Shown here piece after piece: positions 37,690-56,304 of a stretch of DNA of 64,000 bases. The position numbers and the translations under genes are program-made. Position 1 is the stretch's first letter. Every line of letters starts with the position of its first letter. The notes under the pieces were generated by a model, which had not been told where the DNA came from, did not search any database, and saw nothing but the letters and a program-made list of their open reading frames with translations. The DNA is from Henckelia pumila (taxonomy: Eukaryota > Streptophyta > Magnoliopsida > Lamiales > Gesneriaceae): the NCBI RefSeq assembly GCF_033568475.1, contig NW_027331831.1:11904001-11968000 (forward strand). The letters run 5' to 3'.

Positions 37690-39400
37690 ATACTTTGCCA
37701 AATATATATAGGCACCACCACGAAGGCTTTATATATATTTTTTTCATTTAAATTGTTTTCAGATACATATATTATATAGAATAGCGTCGTGTGTAATCGA
37801 TAATTTTTTTAATAAGTATTATTGTACGTAAGAAAAAAAAAATTGAAAATATTATTATCTTTAATACGTTTTTTTATATTTTTAATATAAATTTAATTTT
37901 TCAAATAGGGAGGATACGAAAATAAAAAAGCTAATTGGGTGCTTTTCTGATTCCAAAATTACACAAAATTAAATACATTTTTGTTTCTATTATGCTCAAG
38001 CATTATATATGTTAGCGATGGGGCATAGGCATTGCATGTATATAATAAATAAATCTAGTTTTATTTTTCAACATATTGTAGATATAGATAAATAAATAAA
38101 TAAAAACACATATATATTGTAGATATAAAGTGGATTCTTGTCATCCGGACGAAAATTTTGTTGAATTGAGTACTAAGTAATTATGAACTCAAAATTATTG
38201 TGTAATTGGATTTTTTTTTATTGGAAAGTGTAATTGTATTTTGACAGATCATATTTAGGTGTAAAAATTTCCATATATACATTATGAAGAATAAATATTT
38301 CTTTCTCATTTGTGACTGCAGTGCACTTATGTATGTTGGTTGTATCCAAATTGTTTTTTTTTATAAAAAAAGTCAAATTGTATAGAATTTGGGGAAAAAG
38401 TTCATAAATGCTAACACGATTAATTGTCATTTTGAAATTTATTTTACGGTGAATATTTTTATTCCTTTTTTTTTTAACGACAATGAAACCCATTGTTGTT
38501 ATTCTTCGTTGTGTACTAGAAAAACCTTTGGGCTAACACAGTAGTTTGGTAATTAGGCTAACTAAGTAAACCTTATTGGATAAACTCTGTGCAAGAAGCT
38601 TGCTCGAGAAAGTTTTTGCAAGGGAAATCGAATTCCTGATCATTGGTCAAACGCTCATATATTTCACTAACTCGAACACGAGAGCAGTGTATATCTTTAT
38701 ATATACTATTTATATTATACTATACTATATTGTAAAAAGGGAACACCTCTTAGTAATTACTTTGGTACGAAAACTCTGAATTGTAATTATAACCCTTATT
38801 TGTAGTTTATTTACAACTAGTGATTTCATTCAAAACTAATTGAGGGAAAAAAAATTCTTCAAAAAATGACTCTTTTTCAAAATTAATTGTTCCAAAAAAA
38901 AGTCTAAAACTTTTGAAATAAATTATTATTTTTTTAAAACAATAACTAAAAATGACATTTTTTCATATATTATATTGCACACATAACAGGTGTGCTCGTT
39001 CCACTATTCTAATAAGACGTATGACTATGGTATATAATTATCTTGCTGTGATTGATCCCACTTAGCGCCTCATTTATCTCCTGTGATATTGTTTGGTTTG
39101 ATATATTATTAATTTATATATAACTTATTCCAATCAATTTCGTCTTATTTTCGTCATATTATTTATCTATTTATTAATTAATAATTTTACATCAATTAAA
39201 TCAAATAAATTATAATCTATTCATCAAATCAAATAATGTATTAACTATTTTTTTAATTTACATTATATTACTTATCTATGAATTACTTATCATATCACTC
39301 AAACCAAACGATGTCTGTAAGTTTTATATATCAACGGAGGATTAATTTGACTCGGTTATCTTTTGTTCCACTCACGCACACACATACATACACACACGTA
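37690..39400. other. Spacer between the glucosidase genes, no gene seen
   Basis: AT-rich. A phrase GTGTACTAGAAAAACC ... GGGCTAACACAGTAG near 38511-38544 recurs in altered form near 40678-40712 (GTGTACTAAGTG ... GGGCTAACATAGTAA), so small dispersed duplications exist. Confidence 0.5.
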
Positions 39401-39411
39401 TACATATATAT

Positions 39412-39575
39412 GGCAAAAACTCATGTGAGACGGTCTCACGTACATGTTAATTTTGTGATACAAATGTATTACTTTTTTATACCAGAAGTATTCCTTCTTC
39501 TTATAAATATGAGTAGAGTTGACCCGTCTCACGGGTAAATTAAGATCTATGATATCGTCTCATGACAAGAGACCT
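39412..39575. mobile_element. Possible MITE with GAGACGGTCTCAC ends
   Basis: CAAAAACTCATGTGAGACGG at the left and ACCCGTCTCACGGGTAAATT and CGTCTCATGACAAGAG at the right form imperfect inverted ends. Confidence 0.45.
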
Positions 39576-40249
39576 ATATTATATATATACATATACATAT
39601 ACATATACGCATATCATAAGCTAAGCTAATTATTTTCTTTTGTTAATATATGCATATGTTAATTAATTTGACTTGCTAAACATGCATGCAAGTCGCTAGA
39701 TGCACCATGCATGTAGTAATTTGAAGACGGATGATTCAAGTAAATCAAGTAATTAACCTTTTTTCTTTGTCATTTTATTTTGTACTCTCAAATAATCTCA
39801 TGTATAAATTCAATACTAGTAAACATGGCACACGCATGCGTGTGCAACAAAAAATTTTCAGTTACGATCACTTTATTATTTTATTTTTCTGATTTTTTTG
39901 TACTTTTGCTTAACATGTTATTGGAAAAAAAATCAGATGAAAAAAGAAATGTAGAAGCCAAATGAAAAATATGATGAAAATTGAAAAGTCGTGAGATGAT
40001 TGAAGTTAATGTATTATAAAATATCATGATGTAATAAAATTTTTATTTGAAAAATCAATAATAATATGTAATAAGTAATATAAGACAAGATTGAAACATA
40101 AACTTCGATGAAATTGCTTCAAGTATGATTTATTAGGATTTAGAGTTTACCTCCCTTCTATAATATGTTAATTATAATATCATTTTGATTGGCTTATAGC
40201 TAGCTACTTCCCCTTTTTCTTTTCTTTTTAACTAGATCTTGTTAAGGGA

Positions 40250-40645
40250 TGGGTCTAACCGGGACCCATGACCGGTCATTAAGCGTTTCGGTTATTGGTT
40301 TCAAACTCGTCGATCCGGAGGTCGATCTGATTTTTTTAAATAAATTTAAATATATATAGAATATATAATGAAATGCGAGTGAATGTGATTGAATATAATG
40401 AAAATGTAATAGAGTTTTGATAAAGTTTTTATAAGTTCAATTGTGCAAAATTTTATTTTTTTAATTCATTTGTTTTTTTTTAAATATTTTTTAAAAAAAT
40501 AAAAGAGTCGGTCCGGACCCGGATCCAAACCGTCGTTCCACGAACCGGACCGTAACCGGCCACGGTCTGGCTGGTTAAAGATCGGTATTTTGTCGAATCG
40601 AACCTGGTGGGTCCAACCCGACCCATGACCAGGTCTATTTTTAAC
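40250..40645. mobile_element. Possible degenerate hAT-like MITE
   Basis: GC-rich blocks at both edges (GGGTCTAACCGGGACCCATG and GTCCAACCCGACCCATGACC) surround an AT-rich centre and contain repeated GGTCCGGACCCGG-type motifs. No clear target duplication was found. Confidence 0.35.
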
Positions 40646-40820
40646 AACGATGTAACTTGTCGTCCTTACCTTTCTATGTGTACTAAGTGAACTATTGGGC
40701 TAACATAGTAACCTGCAAACCACACTAGCTTGGTAAACTGTATTAGGACAGACTCACTTCAAAACAGGGTTGGAAGAAAAATTGAGCATCATGCGTACTT
40801 CTTATCCATATTAATCATTA

Positions 40821-41134
40821 GGAAAATGAGTTTTTTTAATCTATTAACTTATTAATTTTTAGGTTTTGGTCCATTAACTTTTCAAAGTTTGGTTTTGGTA
40901 ACTAACTTATTTTGGATTATTTTAGTCTAGCTGCTGACGTGGCAGTTTGACGTGTCAGTATTTTTCGATGTCACGTTATCATTTTCCGATATGAGATCAA
41001 CATTTTCAGGTGACATGTCAGCAGTTGGACAAAAATAGCCGAAAACTAAAAACTTGTGTACGAAAATCAAACTTTAAAAATTTAATTGATCAGAAAAAAT
41101 GGATAAGTTAATGGAAAAAAAAAAACTATTTTCC
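40821..41134. mobile_element. Foldback MITE of the GGTCCATTAAC family
   Basis: Ends GGAAAATGAGTTTTTTTAAT and AAAAAACTATTTTCC are inverted. TTTTGGTCCATTAAC and the inner GCTGACGTGGCAG/GACATGTCAGC pair too. Flanks TTAATCATTA and ATAATTATTA may be a 10-bp Mutator-type duplication. Confidence 0.65.
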
Positions 41135-41608
41135 ATAATTATTAGATTACATCTTAGTCAGTATAAGTATCATTATCAATTTGAAAGATGCATTGAGGTA
41201 ATTTAAAATTTAAACATCTTGTTGCAATTTAAAAGTAAATTCGGTGGATGCAATTGAAATAAGTTTTAAAAAATCAGGAATCTAATCGAAAGAAAGTTTT
41301 GATTCATCCTTCAACTATATATAGATATATTATATATTGTTATCGCGTATTTTACAGTCAAATCAATATTCAATAATTTCAATAATTCCTTGCCATAGAT
41401 TGTTTTGACCTCTATGATGTGAACCAACCAATTAAGTCCACAATAATTAGAAAAAGAATTCAGATACAACAAAGCTATAAAAAGAAATTCCAGCTAGCCT
41501 ACACATATGTAGTCACTATCAAAATTGTATGCTTATTAAACCTTTCGGATGCGTACTCATTTATATATCATAAATATGAAAAATCACACAAAAATATAGT
41601 ATTATAAA

Positions 41609-41931
41609 TAGACTTGTCAAAAATGGATTATGCCTGTCAGGTTGATCCAACACAGTATATAAAATAATTGGACTAGATTGATAATTTTTCAACCTACCAT
41701 GTGGTGATCCGGCGTGCCCGCACCATCTAGTGGTGGGTTGCAGGTCTGCCTATCCCAACCCACCCAATTACACATAAGTCCATCGGATTGGCCTCTGCTA
41801 TTTTATGTCGATCGGGTTGGTGTTTTTCCAACCTCCTAAAAGACTGACTGCCCACCCGACCTAATGGTGGATGCGACGGATTGTGGACAATCCTGCTCCG
41901 TTAACCCGTTTGACATCTTTACATATAATTA
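41609..41931. mobile_element. hAT-like MITE
   Basis: Ends TAGACTTGTCAAAAATGG and CCGTTTGACATCTTTA are imperfect inverted repeats of the TAGGGATGTCAAA type. The interior carries GGGTTGG/CCAACCC motifs. A target duplication could not be fixed. Confidence 0.45.
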
Positions 41932-42541
41932 AAGTGATTTGTTTTGGATTTTAGTCACGTGAGTGATCAAAATTTACGACTAATTTAATAATGTGGTTCT
42001 TTTTTTAAAAAAAAGTTTTCGTCATTTTCAATCACTCCGCGGACACGATGGCGGACACAATGTGCTGCGTGCATTTTAAATACCAATATATCTGGGAAAT
42101 TTTGGGTGCTTACAAGACCAAAAACCAAAATAGACCAGTGCCGATTTATGTCATTCTCCTTTATAAATATATATTAATTTCGAGATCAAATCATTTTCAA
42201 TAAGTTCTGTTATCCAGAGTTTCGGTATTCAAATTCAGAAATTATTATTTTTGCATTGAATAGTTTTAATTTGGCTAGTGTCGTCATGTGAACTAGATGC
42301 AGAAAAATTGGACAGAATAATTAGATTTGAAGTTAAAAGAGCAGCGGGCGGCTGGCTGTCAAGAGAATTCATACTCGATCGTGTCCCATTATTCATCCAT
42401 CATTATTTATCAACCACCACTCCAAAGTAATCATATATATCTTTAAATTAATTGATTAATAAATATACTATTTATCATGTCAATAATAGCTAGATTTAAT
42501 AAGTAAATCTTTTGATACATCCAAAAAAAAAAAGAAGTCGA

Positions 42542-42544
<3 letters not shown>

Positions 42545-42595
<51 letters not shown>

Positions 42596-42596
42596 T
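42545..42596. repeat. (AT)n microsatellite
   Basis: About 24 AT units. Confidence 0.95.
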
Positions 42597-42754
42597 ATAT
42601 GACATGCTCATGGAACTTTCGGAGGATGGCCAGATTCCATGAGTAAATCGGAAAATTAGATTACATTGAATCTCGTTCTGGAAGAATTAATCTCAGAGTG
42701 ACACTTCTTAATTACAACAAGCTAAAAATAAATTTTATTCTCTTTTACATTTTA

Positions 42755-43038
42755 GGAAAAATTGTATTTTTTGTCAAATAATTTAATCAATTTACGATTT
42801 TAGTCTTCTATGTTATTAAATTTCAGTTTAGTCTTGTAATTTTTTTATTTTTGACAATTTCAGTCATTTTTCGCCGGAGTGTTGATGTTACATCAGTGTC
42901 ACATTAGCACAACTTTGGTTTCATATTAGTGTCTAGTCGGACAAAAGACTAAAATTTCAAAAAAAAAAAAAAACAAATTAGATACGAGACTCAAATTGAA
43001 ATTTTATAATATATATAAAAAAAAAAAACAATTTTTCC
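42755..43038. mobile_element. Foldback MITE downstream of the second glucosidase gene
   Basis: GGAAAAATTGTATTTTTTGT at the left is mirrored by AAAAACAATTTTTCC at the right, with AGTCTTCTATG... and GGACAAAAGACTAAAATTTC inside. Same style as 49385-49697. Confidence 0.65.
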
Positions 43039-43390
43039 TAAATTTTATTCCCTTTTAATTTTTCATCATCGATCGTTTCCTTGTAGTTGTATACAAATAC
43101 TCTTGTAATTAGATACGGTAAAATCTACTTCTTTCATTCTTTCATATTGTGGATGAAAATTGAATCGTTGTATCTATACAATGATGATAAAAATATGTCA
43201 ATGAGAAAATCACGCCATTTAAACGATTAATTTACATGTATCTCGATCGTTGATACTGATTCTTTTATTAGCATACACATGACCTTCTTTTCTTTTGTTT
43301 TGTTTTTTTTTTTTCTTTTTGCCTCTTTGTGCTTTACATCACAATATATCAGTGTTTTAGTTACTATCCCAACAAATAAAATTGGACTAA

Positions 43391-49874
<6,484 letters not shown>

Positions 49875-50130
49875 TGTAACGTACGTAACTATATATTAAT
49901 TATATATATTATTTTTGCTGTATTTCGTGTTGTGCGTACATTCATATATGAGAAATGGGATATGAAGTACGTAATATTATATATAAGAAAAATGTATGGG
50001 ATGGTGACAAAATCTTGAGTGTAATATATAGCGAATTAAGCTCGCAACAATGGTGGAGCTGAGTGTGTGTTTTGTGTGTGTGAGAGTTGGAAGAGAGAAA
50101 AAGATGGAGGTGGTGAAGGTGAACGAAGAC

Positions 50131-50138
50131 TTTTTATA
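50131..50138 (-). promoter_or_regulatory. Candidate TATA box of the upstream glucosidase gene
   Basis: TATAAAAA on the minus strand lies about 260 bp before the ATG, the same spacing as in the tandem copy. It is followed by the shared CT/CA-rich leader. Confidence 0.5.
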
Positions 50139-50232
50139 CCTTTTTATTTAAATAAATTTTCATAAAACTACATTTTCATATTAATTTATACGCATGAAAT
50201 ACGAAATGGAAACCCACTAATTAATTAGGTAG

Positions 50233-50601
50233 TTGCATGCATATTATGATTACTTATTTAGTATACGAAAATTATCACGTGGTAATTGGAATGTTACCTT
50301 TCCCACAATCGGGACGGGTAACGTGACGGAGCGAAGAGCATCGGTAGTTGCACTCGCCCTTTCAATTTTAAAAAAAATGGTTGACCCTGAAGGGGACCCC
50401 ATTTCATATGAGTCAGAGGCTCATTGGTTCATGCGGAGGGTAAATCGAGTGATGTGCACGAGCGGCAGAGACCTGAAGGAGGGAGCAGATGACCCAATCC
50501 CCAGAGCATACCCACACCGTCTTCGTTCAATAAAAAATCGTTTTGACCACCCTAATTCAATTTTCTGGCTCTTTTACTACCCACAATCAATCACATCATG
50601 A
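50233..50601 (+). other. 122-codon open frame, unrecognised
   Basis: An open frame in a GC-richer island about 100 bp upstream of the glucosidase TATA box and divergent from it. The translation (for example VDPEGDPISYESEAHWFMRR) resembles no family known to me, has no signal peptide or domain, and starts in an AT-rich leader. It could be chance, promoter sequence or the edge of an unseen exon. No function is proposed. Confidence 0.15.
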
Positions 50602-50787
50602 TCATTTTATCTGACTGATTGTACATGATGATCGAGCGTTTGGATCGCTTTTTAAAAAGTTATAGTGGTAAATAATTGTGGAACTCGAATATTTTAATCT
50701 ATATGTTTTGATCTCTCTTCAAGGCAATTATATTTGTTGGTACGTGCAACAATACTCAATGATTAGAATGATTTTCAGTATTAGCTT

Positions 50788-50960
50788 CACTACAAGAAAA
50801 ATTGAAATTAACGACATAATATAAATATATTGTATCACTAATTTACAACAGAAATAAAAATTCTATCACAAATATAATATAATGACATAATATTTGTTTA
50901 TGTCGCAAATAACGACAGTTGTTTAAAAGTTGTCTAATGCACACTGTAAAAGTAGTAAGT
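50788..50960. mobile_element. Single CACTA-type terminus
   Basis: CACTACAAGAAAAATTG, followed by repeated ACGACATAATAT and CGACAGTTG motifs, is a typical CACTA end. No matching TTTTCTTGTAGTG partner was found, so this is probably a truncated element. Confidence 0.5.
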
Positions 50961-52300
50961 GCCCATTCTTGTGTCCTTAAAAAAAAATACTCTAAACGAT
51001 TCTTATATTATATATTAACATAACAAACAATTATCATTGAGATCCTACAGCTAGCCACCTAGACTATATATATATATATAATTGTCGCGTGATTCATAAT
51101 CAAATAATTTTTCTATAATTTATGCACCGTCCAAATCAGGTTTCAATCTTCTTCACTTGTTCATTAATTCCTTTGCAATAAATTATTCTGAAATATATAA
51201 TGTAAACCACGACATTTAGATGTAATTTGGAATATAAAAGAACTACTGAAGCCTCTGGTATTCAACCTTCATAAATTATTATGTTCGTATTAAATAATTT
51301 TGGCTAGTATCATGCATGGATGAATTTAGAATTGAACCTAAAAGAACTGCAAGCTGTCTGTAGTGACGACTTTAATTTTAAAATTCAACGCTCTCCTGTT
51401 CTAAAATTTTCTACACCTAAATGCTTGGAGGGTAAATTACCATTTTAGTCTTATATATTTGTTTTTTTTTTTCCAAAAAAAATTAATTAATAAAATTTTG
51501 ATTTTGATCCTGTAAATTGGTTGTTTTAGATTTTAGTCATGTAGCTTGTCAATATGATGACTTGGACTTTTTTTGTTTGTTTGTTTTTTTCTTGCAAGAC
51601 ACTAAACGCATCGAACGTTGCTTAATTATTTGACATTGATTTCTCTTAAGTGATCCACGGTCTTGTCTATGCCAGCACATGAACATTGTATCCAACAACC
51701 CATTTGTTTTTTTCATTTGAACTGCATCCAACGGCTCATTTGTTTTTTTCATTTGAGATGTTCAAATGCAAAAAAATAAAAAAAAATAAAAATCTTTGAA
51801 TCCCCATTTGGACAGTGCCCGAATGGGATAGCACATGATGTAAATTAAGCTAGCTCATGTTATGAAATAAATTCATCTAAGCAAAAATACACCAGAACAA
51901 CACCCGATATTTGGAAATTAGAGGAAAAAGTATCTTTTTTCTTATGTTGATTTTACTATACGTTTTTACGATCGTTGCATGAGCTATGCTGGAAAATCAT
52001 ACATGCCAAATAAGCAATCATAATTGGATTTTGTTCTTTCAAGGAGATAAAATTAAGGACCAAAACAAAAAAAAATTCAAGTCACTGGATAAATTTTAAA
52101 AATTCATATTAATTCGAAAAGAAGTTGAAATCTTGTGAAACTTATAGAACAGGTCGGGTTAAGTTTAGGAAGGTTAGGCAATCGGAGAAGCGCATGTCAT
52201 TCACGTGCCGATCATGTTCCCATGCATAGTCAAGATTATCTGTCCACCATGCGCAACCTGAAATTTTACAATGGACTCTTCTTGTCGAGTTCTACCACTT
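50960..52300. other. Intergenic sequence, no gene recognised
   Basis: AT-rich. A short tandem duplication of CCATTTGTTTTTTTCATTTG lies at about 51700-51757. Confidence 0.5.
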
Positions 52301-52308
52301 TTGTTTGG

Positions 52309-52423
52309 TGTGTTAGTTGTGTCCCACATCAGTCGTGTAAATATCCTAGAAGTTCAATATATAGACTGAGACAAACCTCTCCCTGTTTTTGGGGTTGAGC
52401 TAGGTCTAATCAATTTCTACTGT
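52309..52423 (+). mobile_element. Solo LTR or fragment related to the TRIM family
   Basis: TGTGTTAGTTGTGTCCCACA ... TTGGGGTTGAGCTAGGTC parallels the TRIM LTR at 21576-21705 (TAGTTTGTATCCAACATC ... GTGAGTTAGGTCC) in order and spacing, with many changes. It lies about 350 bp upstream of the ZNG1 start. Confidence 0.45.
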
Positions 52424-52777
52424 TCACAAAAATGTTTTGAAATTCGCAGCGGATTTTGCTTTCATTTTGAATTTTCGAAATGATAACTCGGGTAGTGAAA
52501 ATGTGATACAAGCATCAACGAAACACAATAATTTTTTTATATAATCAAATATGTTTACTGGATCGAGAAAAGTACTACTTAAAATACAAACTTATTTCAC
52601 GAGAAAAAAGTCATGTAGCCCAACCCGACTGTTCAATGTTGGGTTAATGGCGAAAACAGGACAGCTAGGTCCAGAAATTGTAATGGGCTCAAATTCCATT
52701 ATTGGCCCAACCCAGAAACAATCTATTAAGTTAATTTTCCCCGGTTTTGTTTCCAAAGTTTTAGGGCCGACCCGAAC

Positions 52778-55700
52778 ATGGAACACGAAGCCGACGACGA
52801 GACGCCGCCTCTCGCCGTTCCTATAAACGACGCCGTTGATGACTGTGTTCCATCGCAGGATCCCGATCAGATACTTCCGACGGATGTCCCTGGAGCTCCG
52901 GCGGTCGGCGTCACCGTCATCACAGGCTATCTGGGCGCCGGGAAATCCACGGTAGATAATGAAAGTAGGAAGAGATTAGTGTTATTTAACCTAAGGTTGC
53001 TGATCCATAGAAAACTTAGCAGGCATGCATAAATGCGAGTTCAAGGAAATGATCAGTGCTTGCTTGTTAATTGATTAAGTGCAGCTGCTAACTAGATTTG
53101 AGCTAAGCTTGAGTCTTCAGCTTCTTTTGAATTTTTTTTTTTGTTTGCTGTTTCATACGATTTTGTTGATATTATATACTATGTGTAGACTCTGAAGTTT
53201 AATCCGTATTGTTTGAAGTTATTTTCGCCTGTTATGTGGAATTTTGAGAGTAGATTGAATCGTGCCATTAATTTCTATACATTAATGAGTGAGATTTTTT
53301 CTGTTACGGTTAGTATTATAAGTATAAGAGCAAATTGTATTGAAGAATTCGTTGAATGAATTACCGAGTCGATGAAAAATAGTTCCAAGTGTTATTTATA
53401 CACAAGAGATTTACTACTCTTATCTAACTAACAGCCTCTAAGTATGAATATAACTACTACTACTAATTTGAACTCTAATAGTTAGTAAGAAAATCGACCG
53501 AGGGGGTTGCTCACTGTTATGTGCACTTGTGTATTTTAGACTCTGTGTGATTGAACTTGTGCTGGTGTTTTCCTTTCCTTGTAGTTGGTGAACCATATAT
53601 TGAATGGGAAGCATGGGAAGAGAATTGCGGTTATATTAAATGAGTTTGGGGAAGAGATTGGAGTGGAGAGAGCAATGATTAATGAAGGAGAAGGTGGGGC
53701 GCTTGTGGAGGAGTGGGTTGAGCTTGCAAATGGGTGCATTTGCTGTACTGTAAAGCATAGCTTGGTTCAGGCTCTAGAGCAACTCGTGCAGAGAAAAGAA
53801 AGGTTTAATTTTGTTTACTATGTTTCGGTTTCTGATTGATTGTTTGCAAACTAGTGGGTTGGTTTTTAATGGTAATTTGATGATGAAATGCATTATCACG
53901 TGTGATGTTTCTGTTTTTATGATATTATGATGGTTGTGCATTTCCTCGGGAAAAAATATTTACTTTTCTGGCAAGTCTATCATTTCCTTTAATTACTTGT
54001 CATTCTTCTGAAGTTCCCTGTTGCATCTCTTTATGTTTATGTTTTTGATATTTTTATATGATTTCTAAAGTGAAGTAATAATAATAAAAAAAAGGTGGTC
54101 ACATGTGTTCCGCTCGAATGTTTCGATATGTGGTTTCAACAGTAATTACAACGATTAGTAACATATAAGTCCAGGCAGGATATCGTAGAATACAATTTTT
54201 TATGAAAGTTCATGTCAGTATGCTGCAATCAAAACCTTTTTCTTAGTTTCTTGCACCATGTGACGTTGCCTTAGATGTTTTATTGCAAGCTTGAGTAAAG
54301 GGAGCTCAATACTACTTCACCTGCCTCGTTGAAATGAAGATTAACAATTGATGTGATATGCGCTTATAGTGACTGGCATTTGTAGCTACATCCAGGTTCT
54401 CGAAAAATTTCCTGAGGAAACATTTCTCAAAAAGTGAACTAGAGTCTTAGTATGTAGAAGAGATTAGTCACGGCAGATCACCCAGGGAAAGTGTTGAAGT
54501 TAGTTTTGTTCTTTCGTTTTGTATAGGCTTGATCATATATTACTAGAGACCACTGGTTTGGCAAATCCTGCTCCTCTGGCATCTGTACTTTGGTTGGATG
54601 ACCAATTGGAATCAGCTGTCAGGCTCGACTCTATTATTACTGTGAGTTTCTTCACATGGCCATCGAATAGAATTTTTTGTAACAATTATTTCACTTTGAT
54701 TCTAATGAATCTTGGATTGTTCTTTTCTTATAGGTGGTGGATGCCAAAAACCTACGTTATCAGCTCAAATTAAATCAGGAATCTTCGTCATTTCCAGAAG
54801 CATACCACCAAATAGCATTTGCGGTATTTCTTCACTCTTTGTTATTGTGTCCTTTTCCAAAGATCCACAGTCCTTATAGATTTTGCTGGGTTATGCGGTA
54901 AGGACAGTTCTGATGCTTCTTTATTTTTGTTTTTTCAGGATGTAGTGATTCTTAATAAGGTCGATTTAGTGTCTTCCGATGATTCCAAAGCAATTCTGAA
55001 AGATTTGGAAAAGGATATATTTAGTATCAATTCTCTTGCCAACATTATTCATTCTGTGCGGTGTCAAGTAGACTTGTCCGTGATACTGAATTGTCAATCA
55101 TATGGTGCTACAGTTAGTGACTTTATCAGAATTATCTTTCTGCACATGTTATCTTGTTTTCTATGTAATAGTTAAGGAAGTGAGCTGCATCAAAGTTTTC
55201 TTTAATTTCAGCGAACTGCTCATTTGGAAGCTCTGTTGGAAGAAAATAGAACTCTATCCACCACAGATATTCATGATAGTGGTGTGAGAACGTTGTGCAT
55301 TTGTGAGCCAAAGAAAGTTGATCTTGATAAGGTACCAATTGAAATGGCTTCTTGACGAGGATGTTTTCGGGATATCTGTAACACTCAATGCATCTTTTGT
55401 TCACCTTTTCAAAGACAACTATTTTCAAGTTTGCTTTGAATGCGATGGTGTTTAAATATATCTTTGATTTTTTGGTATACGAGTATTCATAGTGTATTTA
55501 TTATTAATTTTAAAATTTGGCACCTTATTGGATCAGCAGTGCAATATGTGTTTCTTGCATCAGTTTCTGCTTTTTAGAAGCCTTTTTCTTTTCCCCAGTG
55601 TCAATGTCGCAATTATACTCAGGAATGCTGTTTTCATCTAGGTTAGAATGTGGATTGAGGAAATTCTTTGGGATAAAAAGTACGGCATGGATGTTTATCG

Positions 55701-56304
55701 ATGCAAAGGGGTTTTAAGCGTCAGGAATACAAATCAACTTCACACGCTGCAGGTACTGTTTTGATCTAAATATCATAAAGGTTGGGTTTGAGGATACTTT
55801 CTTCTTTTTTTGAAATTTTGTTGTTAGACGACCCAACTTGAATCGATGCTACCTCAAGTCCTGCTGCACAATCGATCATGGTTTTCATTTTTTGGGTCAT
55901 TGGGTGCAAAGGAATGAACTTTTAGGTTTTAATTCAATGTGCTGAGTTCCTCATGTTATAATAGTAGTCTATCAGCATGATCATCATTAGTCTCAATCTC
56001 AAGTCTCTCTGCTAATTTACCAACACATGATCTCTTCTGACGTGAACAGTTCCCTTGTTTCTCATTTCTTACTAGGTTTTCAATGTTTTGCAGGCAGTGA
56101 GAGAAATATATGAGATTGTTCCGAGTCGTCAGTGGAGAGACGGAGAGAATAAAATCAACAAAATTGTTTTCATAGGTATATTTTTCATAACATTGGGAAA
56201 ATTTTGGAGATACAATGGAGATTTTAAACATGGATTGCTCATGTGTAGGTCGTTCATTAAATGAGGAGATTCTTGTGAACACCATGGAAGCTTGCACCTT
56301 GTAA
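52778..56304 (+). CDS. COG0523 GTPase, ZNG1/CBWD-type zinc chaperone (CobW-like)
   Basis: Predicted GTP-dependent zinc metallochaperone; in animals and yeast ZNG1 delivers zinc to methionine aminopeptidase 1. Nine exons join in phase with canonical sites: 52778-52951, 53585-53802, 54527-54641, 54734-54823, 54939-55112, 55212-55331, 55642-55752, 56094-56175, 56249-56304. They code for 379 residues. Motifs: Walker A GYLGAGKST (50-58), split from LVN by intron 1; NEFGEE (77-82); metal-binding GCICC (Cys109, 111, 112); LLETTGLANP (from 136), equivalent to the switch/Walker B region; and the guanine-specificity NKVD (205-208). A CobW C-terminal domain runs from about VRTLCICEP to the end. No transit peptide is obvious, which fits the cytosolic type. 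Residues 10-16 (PPLAVPI) may match the CPELVPI target-binding motif of animal ZNG1, without its Cys. It is complete and looks functional. Confidence 0.94.
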
